From NCBI RefSeq assembly GCF_000718785.1, contig NZ_JOCA01000006.1, positions 310,001-374,000 on the forward strand: DNA of 64,000 nt. The letters run 5' to 3'. Below, piece by piece: positions 16,767 through 24,890 of the stretch. The stretch is from Streptomyces sp. NRRL WC-3626. Its GTDB lineage: Bacteria; Actinomycetota; Actinomycetes; Streptomycetales; Streptomycetaceae. Both the position numbers and the translations under genes were made by a program. How positions within the stretch are numbered: the first letter of the stretch is position 1; every line of letters begins with the position of its first letter. Below the pieces are notes generated by a model. The model saw only the letters and a list, made by a program, of their open reading frames with translations. It ran no database searches and had not been told where the DNA came from.

Positions 16767-18007
16767 TTAAAGCCTCCGGAAGGCGTGTTCCAAGGTTCGC
16801 CCGAACCCGGCGCGTCGAAGTCGTAGGACGACGACGTGCCGGGCTGTGGTGCATTGGCGGGACCGCTGTTGTACGTGTCACCCGGGTTGTACGTGCCGTA
16901 GGCGGCGTTCGTCTCACCGGTGTCGTACACATCACTCGAGCCGTACCCGGAACCGGTCGAATTGTCATAGGTCGGGATGTTGAATCCCGTGTCCTGGAGC
17001 GGGTCGTACGCCGACGGCGGTGCCTCGCCGACCGGCGGCGGGGACGGGATCGGCCAGTTGCCCGAGGTGCTGGAGGGGCCGTCCACGACCGGGGGGATGG
17101 CCTGCGTGGGCTGCATGTCCAGTGGCAGTTCCATCCGGGCGGTGGCGTCGGTGAGGGGCGGCTGGCCGGCGGGAGGCCGGCCGGGCGTCGACACCGCGCG
17201 ATAGGCGGCCGCGAAGCCGTTCGCCGGTTCCGGGGCGGGGACGCGCTCGGCGCTCTCGTACAGGGGGCGCTCCCCGCGCGGGCGGTCGCCGCCCCGCGCG
17301 GAGCCGCGCCCGCCGTATCCGGGCAGGGCGGACTCGGCCATCCGGGACCTGCTCTCCTCCAGCCGCTCCTCGCGGTCGCGCTGCTGGTCGGAGCCGAGCA
17401 GGACGGTGAGGCGGTCGGAGATTCTGCGCTTGACCCGGGCCGGGGAGGCCCGTATCAGCAGGGCGCCCATGACGCCGATCACCGACAGCATGTAGAGGAT
17501 CAGGAAGACCGGCTTGGCCGCTCGACCCGCGTAGAGCCCGTGCACCAGCGCGGCACACCAGGCCGGGTAGGCCAGCATGTGCATGGCCCGCCAGCGGGCC
17601 GCGACCGGCGCCGGGGAGGCGAACCGGTTGCGCAGCACACCGGTGATGCCCACGAAGATCATCAGCATTCCGGCGAGGGTGCCGAGCCCGATGAGGAAGG
17701 ACCTCCCCTGGACGGCCTCGTCGTCGGTGAGCAGCAGGCCGAAGGGGATCACCGCGGCGATCCAGCTGGTGTGCTCCTGGCCCAGCTTGATGCCGATGTG
17801 CACCAGCAGGAAGACGACCGAGGCGACCGCGGTCGTCCGGTGCACCGCCTGGGCGAGGATCCGCTGACGGGGGCCGAGCAGGATCCGGTCCTGGGCGACG
17901 AGTCCCCAGATCACCGAGCAGCTCAGGCAGACGAGCGACAGGACGCCCACGCCGAAGCTGAGGAACTCGGCGAGCCAGTCGTCCGCCGTGCTGTCGTCCG
18001 GCCTCAT
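16763..18007 (-). CDS. Ferric-reductase-like / cytochrome-b-type membrane protein
   Basis: The 414-residue protein has about six spans in residues 15-190 with His residues suited to heme binding: VHRTTAVASVVFLLVHIGIKLG, ARWRAMHMLAYPAWCAALVHGL. This is the pattern of ferric-reductase-like transmembrane (PF01794) or b561-type proteins. The C-terminal 210 residues are cytoplasmic, charged at first and then Pro/Gly/Ser/Tyr-rich and disordered. ATG 18007 follows GGGAGG at proper spacing; an ATG 12 codons upstream lacks one. Coupled to the NuoF-ferredoxin gene, it likely forms a membrane redox unit with it. Confidence 0.82.
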   Translation of the reverse strand: MRPDDSTADDWLAEFLSFGVGVLSLVCLSCSVIWGLVAQDRILLGPRQRILAQAVHRTTAVASVVFLLVHIGIKLGQEHTSWIAAVIPFGLLLTDDEAVQGRSFLIGLGTLAGMLMIFVGITGVLRNRFASPAPVAARWRAMHMLAYPAWCAALVHGLYAGRAAKPVFLILYMLSVIGVMGALLIRASPARVKRRISDRLTVLLGSDQQRDREERLEESRSRMAESALPGYGGRGSARGGDRPRGERPLYESAERVPAPEPANGFAAAYRAVSTPGRPPAGQPPLTDATARMELPLDMQPTQAIPPVVDGPSSTSGNWPIPSPPPVGEAPPSAYDPLQDTGFNIPTYDNSTGSGYGSSDVYDTGETNAAYGTYNPGDTYNSGPANAPQPGTSSSYDFDAPGSGEPWNTPSGGFK

Positions 18008-18259
18008 GACCTGCCTCCCTGCGTCACGACGCGGAGCGGGCACACCGGAGCCGCAGCCGACCGGCCCCGAACGGGGGGTGGGCTGCTGTCTGGACGAGGG
18101 TTCATGGGGGCAACTCCGAAGGTTCGGTCAAGCGGTCCCGCTGCCGAACTCTAAGGCGTCGTCATACCGATGAGTACGCGGTTTGAGTTATTGCGCTGTT
18201 ATCAAAAGACAATCTGGCCGTAGTGATGTCCCTTAGGGGTTATTACGCGAAGTAAATCT

Positions 18260-18272
18260 TGACCTTGGGTCA
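18260..18272. promoter_or_regulatory. Palindromic possible operator
   Basis: TGACC-TTG-GGTCA is a perfect inverted repeat in the AT-richer gap between the ferric-reductase-like gene and leuS. TTAC-GCGAA-GTAA (18243-18255) is a second, weaker one nearby. Either could bind a regulator of the minus-strand redox genes or of leuS. The rest of 18044-18259 shows no gene; it has AT-rich patches that may be the minus-strand promoter. Confidence 0.3.
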
Positions 18273-18326
18273 GCGTGTCGGAGAAGCGCGTCGCGGCCGG
18301 AACGGCGCCTGCGGTACCCTGGCGCC

Positions 18327-18365
18327 ATGCGTGCCGTACGCCTTCTGCTTAGCGGGCCGCGCTGA
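18327..18365 (+). CDS. leuS leader peptide with three consecutive Leu codons
   Basis: ATG 18327 opens a 12-residue frame, MRAVRLLLSGPR, with CTT CTG CTT at 18342-18350 and TGA at 18363. CTT is rare in this GC-rich genome. TACCCT (18315-18320) stands 6 bases before the ATG, so the peptide is probably translated from a leaderless transcript. A strong hairpin and an intrinsic terminator follow before leuS. This is the layout of ribosome-mediated attenuation: shortage of charged tRNA-Leu stalls the ribosome on the Leu codons and alters folding downstream. Confidence 0.7.
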   Translation: MRAVRLLLSGPR

Positions 18366-18436
18366 TCAGTCCCGACCGCCGGTGACCGGCAGGTCGGAAT
18401 CGGCGCGGCGTCCCCTCCTGTGCGAGGGGATTTTTC
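18356..18436 (+). promoter_or_regulatory. Transcription attenuator of leuS
   Basis: Three helices are visible. An outer stem pairs 18356-18366 with 18399-18409 (11 bp, one G:U). Inside it, CCGACC-GCCGG-TGA-CCGGC-A-GGTCGG (18372-18397) is a nearly perfect hairpin. An intrinsic terminator follows: TCCCCTC (18411-18417), loop CTGTGC, GAGGGGA (18424-18430), TTTTTC. The outer stem's 5' arm overlaps the leader-peptide stop, so ribosome position would decide whether it forms. I could not identify a segment that pairs directly with the terminator arms, so the switch mechanism is incomplete. Confidence 0.65.
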
Positions 18437-18491
18437 ATTTCCGGGAAGTCCGCAGCAGCAGGCAGAGACGATCGATGGAGCATTGAGGATC

Positions 18492-21365
18492 ATGAGCGAG
18501 ACGAACCCCGCAGCCGCGGAGGCCGCGCCGCACCGCTACACGGCCGCACTGGCCGCCGAGATCGAGGCACGCTGGCAGGACTTCTGGGACGCCGACGGCA
18601 CCTACGCCGCGCCCAATCCGAGCGGCGATCTGGCGGGTGACCCGGAGACGGCCGCCAGGCCCAAGAAGTTCATCATGGACATGTTCCCGTACCCCTCGGG
18701 TGCGGGACTGCACGTCGGACACCCGCTGGGCTACATCGCCACCGACGTCTTCGCCCGCTTCCAGCGCATGACCGGGCACAACGTCCTGCACACCCTGGGC
18801 TTCGACGCCTTCGGCCTGCCCGCCGAGCAGTACGCGGTGCAGACCGGCACGCACCCGCGCGTGTCGACCGAGGCCAACATGGAGAACATGAAGTCCCAGC
18901 TGCGCCGGCTGGGCCTGGGCCACGACAAGCGCCGGTCGTTCGCCACGATCGACCCCGAGTACTACAAGTGGACCCAGTGGATCTTCCTGCAGATCTTCAA
19001 CTCCTGGTACGACGACGTGGCGAAGCGGGCCCGTCCGATCGCCGAGCTGGTCGAGCGCTTCGAGTCCGGTGAGCGCGCCGTCCCCGGCGGCCGCCCCTGG
19101 GGCGAGCTGACCGAGGCCGAGCGCGCCGACGTCCTGGGCGAGTACCGCCTGGCCTACGCCTCCGACGCGCCGGTCAACTGGTGCCCCGGCCTGGGCACCG
19201 TGCTGGCCAACGAGGAGGTCACCGCCGACGGCCGTTCCGAGCGCGGCAACTTCCCCGTCTTCAAGGCCAAGCTGCGCCAGTGGAACATGCGCATCACCGC
19301 TTACGCCGACCGTCTGCTGGACGACCTGGACGCCCTGGACTGGCCCGAGGCCATCAAGCTGCAGCAGCGCAACTGGATCGGCCGCTCCGAGGGCGCCCGC
19401 GTCGACTTCCCCATCGACGGCGAGAACATCACCGTCTTCACCACCCGCCCCGACACCCTGTTCGGCGCCACCTACATGGTGCTGGCGCCCGAGCACCCGC
19501 TGGTCGAGAAGTTCACCGGCGGGCAGTGGCCCGAGGGCACCCACGAGGCGTGGACCGGCGGTCACGCCACCCCGGCCGAGGCCGTCGCCGCCTACCGCGC
19601 GCAGGCCGCCTCGAAGTCCGACGTGGAGCGGCAGGCCGAGGCCAAGGACAAGACCGGCGTCTTCATCGGCGCGTACGCCGTGAACCCGGTCAACGGCGAG
19701 CAGGTCCCCGTCTTCATCGCCGACTACGTCCTGATGGGCTACGGCACCGGCGCGATCATGGCCGTACCGGCGGGCGACCAGCGCGACTTCGAGTTCGCGC
19801 GCGCCTTCGAACTGCCGGTCCGCTGCATCGTCGAGCCGACCGACGGCCGCGGCACGGACACCTCCACGTGGGAGGACGCCTTCGGGTCGCACGACGCGAA
19901 GATCATCAACTCCTCCAACGACGAGGTCACCCTGGACGGCCTGCCCGTCGGCGAGGCCAAGGCCCGTATCACCGAGTGGCTGGAGCGCGGGGGTCGCGGC
20001 GCCGGCACCGTCAACTTCCGGCTGCGGGACTGGCTGTTCAGCCGGCAGCGCTACTGGGGCGAGCCCTTCCCGATCGTCTACGACGAGGACGGCATCGCCC
20101 ACCCGCTGCCCGAGTCGATGCTGCCGCTGGAGCTGCCCGAGGTCGAGGACTACAGCCCGCGCACCTTCGACCCGGACGACGCCGACACCCAGCCCGAGAC
20201 ACCGCTGTCCCGCAACGCCGACTGGGTCCACGTCACCCTGGACCTGGGCGACGGCCGCGGTCCGCGCCGGTACCGCCGCGAGACCAACACCATGCCCAAC
20301 TGGGCCGGTTCCTGCTGGTACGAACTGCGCTACCTGGACCCGCACAACAGCGAGAAGCTGGTCGACCCGGCCATCGAGCAGTACTGGATGGGCCCGCGCG
20401 AGGGCATGCCGCACGGCGGCGTCGACCTGTACGTCGGCGGCGCCGAACACGCCGTACTGCACCTGCTGTACGCCCGCTTCTGGTCCAAGGTGCTGTACGA
20501 CCTGGGGCACGTGTCGTCGGCGGAGCCGTTCCACAAGCTGTTCAACCAGGGCATGATCCAGGCCTACGTCTACCGCGACAGCCGCGGCATCGCCGTACCG
20601 GCCGCCGAGGTGGAGGAGCGCGACGGCGCCTACTGGTACCAGGGCGAGCGGGTCTCCCGGCTGCTGGGCAAGATGGGCAAGTCCCTGAAGAACGCCGTCA
20701 CCCCGGACGAGATCTGCGCCGAGTACGGGGCGGACACGCTGCGGCTGTACGAGATGGCCATGGGCCCGCTGGACGTCTCCCGGCCGTGGGACACCCGCGC
20801 GGTGGTCGGCCAGTTCCGGCTGCTGCAGCGGCTGTGGCGCAACGTCGTCGACGAGGCGAGCGGCGAGCCGACCGTCGTCGACACCGACGAGGTCGACGAG
20901 GAGACGCTGCGCGCCCTGCACAAGGCGATCGACGGCGTGCGCGGCGACCTGGAGGGCATGCGCTTCAACACCGCCATCGCCAAGGTCACCGAGCTGAACA
21001 ACCATCTGACCAAGCGGGGAGGGGCGCTGCCGCGCTCCGTCGCCGAGCCCCTGGTGCTGCTGGTCGCGCCGCTGGCCCCGCACATCGCCGAGGAGCTGTG
21101 GCGCAGGCTGGGGCACACGGACTCCGTGGTGCACCGGGACTTCCCGGTCGCCGACCCGGCGTACGTGGTCGACGAGACCGTCACCTGCGTCGTGCAGATC
21201 AAGGGCAAGGTCAAGGCGCGGCTGGAGGTGTCCCCGGACATCGCCGGGGACGAGCTGGAGAAGGCCGCGCTGGCCGACGAGCGGGTCGTCGCGGCGCTGG
21301 ACGGCGCGGGCATCCGCAAGGTGATCGTCCGGGCGCCGAAGCTGGTGAACATCGTTCCGGCGTGA
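18492..21365 (+). CDS. leuS: Leucyl-tRNA synthetase
   Basis: Charges tRNA-Leu. The 957-residue class I synthetase has HVGH at residues 74-77 (the HIGH motif) in the [14 protein letters not shown] context, an editing domain in the middle ([20 protein letters not shown] and [15 protein letters not shown]), [22 protein letters not shown], and KMGKS at 727-731 (the KMSKS loop, third residue Gly). The anticodon-binding helical domain and the C-terminal tRNA-binding domain follow. ATG 18492 has a GAGGA ribosome site. The attenuator upstream indicates control by Leu-tRNA charging. Confidence 0.97.
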   Translation: MSETNPAAAEAAPHRYTAALAAEIEARWQDFWDADGTYAAPNPSGDLAGDPETAARPKKFIMDMFPYPSGAGLHVGHPLGYIATDVFARFQRMTGHNVLHTLGFDAFGLPAEQYAVQTGTHPRVSTEANMENMKSQLRRLGLGHDKRRSFATIDPEYYKWTQWIFLQIFNSWYDDVAKRARPIAELVERFESGERAVPGGRPWGELTEAERADVLGEYRLAYASDAPVNWCPGLGTVLANEEVTADGRSERGNFPVFKAKLRQWNMRITAYADRLLDDLDALDWPEAIKLQQRNWIGRSEGARVDFPIDGENITVFTTRPDTLFGATYMVLAPEHPLVEKFTGGQWPEGTHEAWTGGHATPAEAVAAYRAQAASKSDVERQAEAKDKTGVFIGAYAVNPVNGEQVPVFIADYVLMGYGTGAIMAVPAGDQRDFEFARAFELPVRCIVEPTDGRGTDTSTWEDAFGSHDAKIINSSNDEVTLDGLPVGEAKARITEWLERGGRGAGTVNFRLRDWLFSRQRYWGEPFPIVYDEDGIAHPLPESMLPLELPEVEDYSPRTFDPDDADTQPETPLSRNADWVHVTLDLGDGRGPRRYRRETNTMPNWAGSCWYELRYLDPHNSEKLVDPAIEQYWMGPREGMPHGGVDLYVGGAEHAVLHLLYARFWSKVLYDLGHVSSAEPFHKLFNQGMIQAYVYRDSRGIAVPAAEVEERDGAYWYQGERVSRLLGKMGKSLKNAVTPDEICAEYGADTLRLYEMAMGPLDVSRPWDTRAVVGQFRLLQRLWRNVVDEASGEPTVVDTDEVDEETLRALHKAIDGVRGDLEGMRFNTAIAKVTELNNHLTKRGGALPRSVAEPLVLLVAPLAPHIAEELWRRLGHTDSVVHRDFPVADPAYVVDETVTCVVQIKGKVKARLEVSPDIAGDELEKAALADERVVAALDGAGIRKVIVRAPKLVNIVPA

Positions 21366-21389
21366 GGTGAGCGGGCTGTGGGCGCGTTC

Positions 21390-21497
21390 GGTTCGTGCGT
21401 TGGGTCCGTGCGTTCGGTCCGTGCGCTTGGTTCGTGCGTTGGGTCCGTGCGTTCGGTCCGTGCGCTTGGTTCGTGCGCTGGGTCCGTGCGTTCGGTG
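21390..21497 (+). repeat. 39-bp tandem repeat, about 2.8 copies
   Basis: Two identical 39-base units start at 21390 and 21429 and a third, truncated and with one change, at 21468. Each unit holds three degenerate 12- to 14-base subunits of the form GGTCCGTGCGTT. The array lies in the 3' region of leuS ahead of its hairpin and has no credible coding frame. Confidence 0.85.
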
Positions 21498-21536
21498 AGC
21501 GCGTGAGGTGAGTGTCAGGGGTCCGGGTGGTCCCCT

Positions 21537-21579
21537 ACGGGCAGGTTCGGGGTTCTCCAGGAACTCCGTGCCTGCCCGT
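21537..21579 (+). terminator. Hairpin after leuS
   Basis: ACGGGCAGG (21537-21545) pairs with CCTGCCCGT (21571-21579), with GTTC/GAAC pairing inside the loop, followed by TGCGTTTA. Confidence 0.65.
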
Positions 21580-21646
21580 TGCGTTTACCGTTGAAGAGCG
21601 GCGTGTTGTGCGCCGGAACAGGTGAGCGGGCCCTGAGGAGGACTTC

Positions 21647-22381
21647 GTGGAGACGATGTTGGCAGTGGTCGCCCTGCTCTTCGTGCTCTTCGTCGTGGCC
21701 GGCGTCTACGCCACGGTGAAGGTGGTCGGCGCCGCCAAGCGCAGCGCGGACCGCCACCTCACCCAGGCCCGCCGCACGGTCGAGGACCACACCCTGCGGG
21801 CCAAGGCCTTCGCCCAGCCCGGCCCCGCCGGTGAGATCGCCCAACTGCGGCTGAAGCTGCGCACCTCCATGCGGGCCACCCAAGACGCCCTGGAGGCCGC
21901 CGTCGCCGAGGACGAGTCCCTCAAGGAGTCCCTCGGCCTCTTCCATCGCCTCAGCGCGCACGGCCATGAGCTGGACGGGGAGCTCAGGCGGCTGGAGTCC
22001 GAGCCGGACCGGGCCACCCTCGCCGCCCGGCTGCCCGATCTGCGCGAACGCACCGAGCGCATCATCGCGTCCGCGGACTCCCTGCGCTGGGCGGCCCGCG
22101 ACCGCGCCCGCCGCTTCGCCTCCGACGATCTGGACACCCTGAGCGAGCAGATCGACATGGAGGCCGGGGCGCTGCGCCACTGGACCACCACGGAAGCACC
22201 CGACCAGGCACCCCCGCCCTGGCCCGAAGCGCCCGCCGCGGATGCTCCGACGGCCGGCCAGACCTGGCCGGAGACCGCCTCGGCGACGGATCCGGAGCCG
22301 ACGCGGCCGGCCATCACCCCGCCGACGCCGCGCCCCACCTACCCCTGGCAGAAGAAGCCCCGCCCCGAGAGCACGACGTGA
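21647..22381 (+). CDS. Membrane-anchored coiled-coil protein
   Basis: Unrecognised 244-residue protein. An N-terminal span (METMLAVVALLFVLFVVAGV) with no cleavage site acts as an anchor. Residues 30-190 are Ala/Arg/Glu/Leu-rich helices with heptad character (SADRHLTQARRTVEDHTLRA, LRERTERIIASADSLRWAAR), and the last 55 are Pro-rich and disordered. GTG 21647 follows GAGGAGG by 5 bases. It sits between leuS and degV. Topology suggests a cytoplasmic scaffold at the membrane; nothing indicates an enzyme. Confidence 0.8.
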   Translation: METMLAVVALLFVLFVVAGVYATVKVVGAAKRSADRHLTQARRTVEDHTLRAKAFAQPGPAGEIAQLRLKLRTSMRATQDALEAAVAEDESLKESLGLFHRLSAHGHELDGELRRLESEPDRATLAARLPDLRERTERIIASADSLRWAARDRARRFASDDLDTLSEQIDMEAGALRHWTTTEAPDQAPPPWPEAPAADAPTAGQTWPETASATDPEPTRPAITPPTPRPTYPWQKKPRPESTT

Positions 22382-22464
22382 GCCGGTCCTGATCCGGCCA
22401 CCGTCCGCCCCGGCCCGCGGGGCCGGGCTGCCGCAGGGGCACTACGGCAGGTAACCTCCAGCTC

Positions 22465-23310
22465 ATGTCCCGCCATGTCGCGATCGTCACCGATTCAACG
22501 GCCTACCTGCCGGCCCGGACGATGGAGCGGCACCAGATCACGGCGGTGCCCCTGACCGTCGTCCTCGGCGACCGCGCGCTCGAAGAGGGCACCGAGATCT
22601 CCACGCGTTCCCTCGCCCAGGCCCTGCAGAAGCGGCGCCCGGTCACGACCTCCCGGCCCGGCCCCGAGGTGTTCGCCGAGACCTACCGCAGGGTCGCCGA
22701 GTCCGGCGCGACCGGCATCGTCTCGCTGCATCTGTCCGCCGAGCTCTCCGGGACGTACGACGCGGCCGTCGTCGCCGCCCGGCAGGCACCGGTGCCGGTA
22801 CGGGTGGTGGACACCGGCATGATCGCGATGGCCCTCGGGTTCTGCGCGCTGGCGGCGGCGGAGACCGCGGAGGCGGGCGGCACGGTGGACGAGGCGGTCA
22901 CGGCCGCGGAGAAACGGGCGGCGGGGACGGCCGCCTACTTCTACGTCGACACGCTCGACTATCTGCGCCGGGGCGGCCGGATCGGCGCCGCGCAGGCGCT
23001 GCTGGGCTCGGCTCTCGCGGTCAAGCCGCTGCTGCAGCTGGCGGGCGGGCGTATCGAACCGCTGGAGAAGGTGCGTACGGCGTCGAGGGCGATCGCGCGC
23101 CTGGAGGAGATCGCGGCCGAGCGGGCGGGCGGCGCGGAGGTCGACATCGCGGTCCACCATCTCGCCGCGCAGGAGCGGGCGTCGGCCCTCGCGGACCGGC
23201 TGCGGACCCGGCTGCCGGGACTGGCGGACCTGCACGTCAGCGAGGTGGGCGCGGTGATCGGGGCGCATACGGGGCCCGGACTGCTGGGAGTTGTGGTCTC
23301 GGCCCGGTGA
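22465..23310 (+). CDS. DegV-family fatty-acid-binding protein
   Basis: DegV (FakB-like) proteins bind a fatty acid and present it to a DhaK-like kinase. The 281-residue product begins VAIVTDSTAYLP, has KRRPVTTSRPGPEVF with the conserved TS(Q/R)P segment, IVSLHLSAELSGTYDAA, the DTLDYLRRGGRIG motif and GAVIGAHTGPGLLGVV near the end, all typical. ATG 22465 lies 7 bases after TAACCT (22452-22457), with no Shine-Dalgarno, so leaderless expression is likely. No FakA partner is visible in the window. Confidence 0.93.
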   Translation: MSRHVAIVTDSTAYLPARTMERHQITAVPLTVVLGDRALEEGTEISTRSLAQALQKRRPVTTSRPGPEVFAETYRRVAESGATGIVSLHLSAELSGTYDAAVVAARQAPVPVRVVDTGMIAMALGFCALAAAETAEAGGTVDEAVTAAEKRAAGTAAYFYVDTLDYLRRGGRIGAAQALLGSALAVKPLLQLAGGRIEPLEKVRTASRAIARLEEIAAERAGGAEVDIAVHHLAAQERASALADRLRTRLPGLADLHVSEVGAVIGAHTGPGLLGVVVSAR

Positions 23311-23417
23311 GGGGCGGAGCGCTCGCAGGGGTGACGGAGTTGTCCACAATCACTCGCTGATCCACGGAAATCAACCAAGATCATCGCGAGTGGGGTGATG
23401 TGCCGGATGCTCCTGGC

Positions 23418-24890
23418 ATGGCACTTCGATCACGCTCACGCACAGCGGCGGCGACCAGTGGTCCCGGCCGCCCACCCGCCTCCGACGGCCGCGCCCGCCA
23501 CCGCCGCCCCCGCGTCCGGCACCGCGAGGCGGCGAACGAACTCCGGCGCCGGGCCCACTCCCTGTTCGACGACGACCGGGAGGACACCGGCCACGGCAGA
23601 CGCCCTCCGAGCTGGGTGCGGCCGACCCTCCGTCCGCTCGCCCGGCCGGACGTCGTCGGCACGGCGGCCGGGGGGCAGGGGAGCGGAGCCGGCCGTGTGG
23701 TGGTGGCGGAGGCCCCGCCCGGCAGGGTGCGTCCGGCGCCGGGTGGGTGGCCACCCGGCACGGACCGATCGGCATCCGCGGACCGAACGCCCGCTCCCGA
23801 TCCCGCGAGCGCCACAGCCCGCGCGACGGCCGGGCAGCACCCGGCTACGGCGATCGGTCCGGTAGCCGTGGCAGGCGCGAGGGTGGTCGACCGGCCGATG
23901 ACCGGAGGCCGCGCCTCGGATGGGGAACGGGTGGCGCACACGGGCAGGTCGGCCGGTGTGGGCCGGGCACCTGAGAGGGGCCGGCGGGCGGATGCGGACC
24001 GGTCGGCGGGGCTGGGGAGGGCTCTTGCCGTGGAGTGTCGGGATCGGGCGGTGGATGCCGGGCTGCGGCCGGCCGACGCGGGCGTGGTGGAGGGCGGGGG
24101 CGGTCTTGCGGGGACCGGAGCGTTCGAGGGGGCCTCGGGTCGGCGGCCTCCGGCTGACGTGAGCGGGATGGAGGGCGAGGGCGCGAGGGCCTTCCCCGGC
24201 CGGGGGAGGGTGGGTCCCGCCCTGCGGGAGCGGTTGCCGGTGTGGGTGCAGGCCCGGTGTGGGCTGGAGCGGCGCAGCGTGGTCGCGTTGTCGGCACTGC
24301 TGGTGCTGGCCGTGGGTTTCGCGGTGCAGCACTTCTGGACCGGGCGGACCGAGCCGGTGCGGGCACCGGAGGTCGTACGGGCGGCGGTGCCGCACGGGGA
24401 CACGGCGGCGAAATCCGTCGGCGCCTCCTCCGCCGCGCCCGAGATCGTGGTCGACGTCGGCGGCAAGGTGCGGGAGCCGGGCATCCATCATCTGCCCGCC
24501 GGTTCACGCGTCGAGGACGCGCTCCGGGCGGCCGGCGGCGTACGGCCCGGCACCAGGACCGACGCCCTGAACCGCGCCCGCTTCCTCGTGGACGGCGAGC
24601 AGGTGGTCGTGGGCGGCCCGGCACCCGCCGGAACCCCCTCCGGGGGCGGCGCGGGACCGCCGGGTACGACGGGTACGGCCGCGGGAGCAGGCCCCACCAC
24701 CCCGGTGTCCCTCAACACCGCCACCCCGGACCAGCTCGACGCCCTGCCCGGGGTCGGCCCCGTGCTCGCCCGGCACATCGTCGAGTACCGCACCCGGAAC
24801 AGCGGTTTCCGCTCGGTGGACGAACTCCGCGAGGTGAACGGCATCGGCGACCGCCGTTTCGCGGACCTGCGCGCCCTCGTACGGCTGTGA
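23418..24890 (+). CDS. comEA: ComEA-like DNA-binding protein with long disordered N-terminus
   Basis: DNA receptor of the ComE family. The ordered part is C-terminal: one span (VVALSALLVLAVGFAVQHFW), an SLBB-type domain (IVVDVGGKVREPGIHHLP ... ALNRARFLVDGEQVVVG) and a pair of helix-hairpin-helix motifs (LNTATPDQLDALPGVGPVLA and ELREVNGIGDRRFADLRAL). The N-terminal 280 or so residues are low-complexity, rich in Arg, Pro, Ala and Gly, and much longer than in classical ComEA. ATG 23418 is 6 bases after GATGCT, the same hexamer seen before holA; a GTG at 23400 is an alternative. The stop overlaps the comEC start by four bases. Competence is not known in Streptomyces, so the real role is open. Confidence 0.85.
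   Translation: MALRSRSRTAAATSGPGRPPASDGRARHRRPRVRHREAANELRRRAHSLFDDDREDTGHGRRPPSWVRPTLRPLARPDVVGTAAGGQGSGAGRVVVAEAPPGRVRPAPGGWPPGTDRSASADRTPAPDPASATARATAGQHPATAIGPVAVAGARVVDRPMTGGRASDGERVAHTGRSAGVGRAPERGRRADADRSAGLGRALAVECRDRAVDAGLRPADAGVVEGGGGLAGTGAFEGASGRRPPADVSGMEGEGARAFPGRGRVGPALRERLPVWVQARCGLERRSVVALSALLVLAVGFAVQHFWTGRTEPVRAPEVVRAAVPHGDTAAKSVGASSAAPEIVVDVGGKVREPGIHHLPAGSRVEDALRAAGGVRPGTRTDALNRARFLVDGEQVVVGGPAPAGTPSGGGAGPPGTTGTAAGAGPTTPVSLNTATPDQLDALPGVGPVLARHIVEYRTRNSGFRSVDELREVNGIGDRRFADLRALVRL

Noticed and set aside
18044..18326. Iron-box (IdeR/DmdR type) before the ferric-reductase-like gene
   Set aside because: CTTAGGGGTTATTACGC shares only a few bases with the consensus and lacks its symmetry.
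18366..18436. T-box riboswitch upstream of leuS
   Set aside because: No T-box sequence or specifier loop; the short leader ORF with Leu codons explains the element better.
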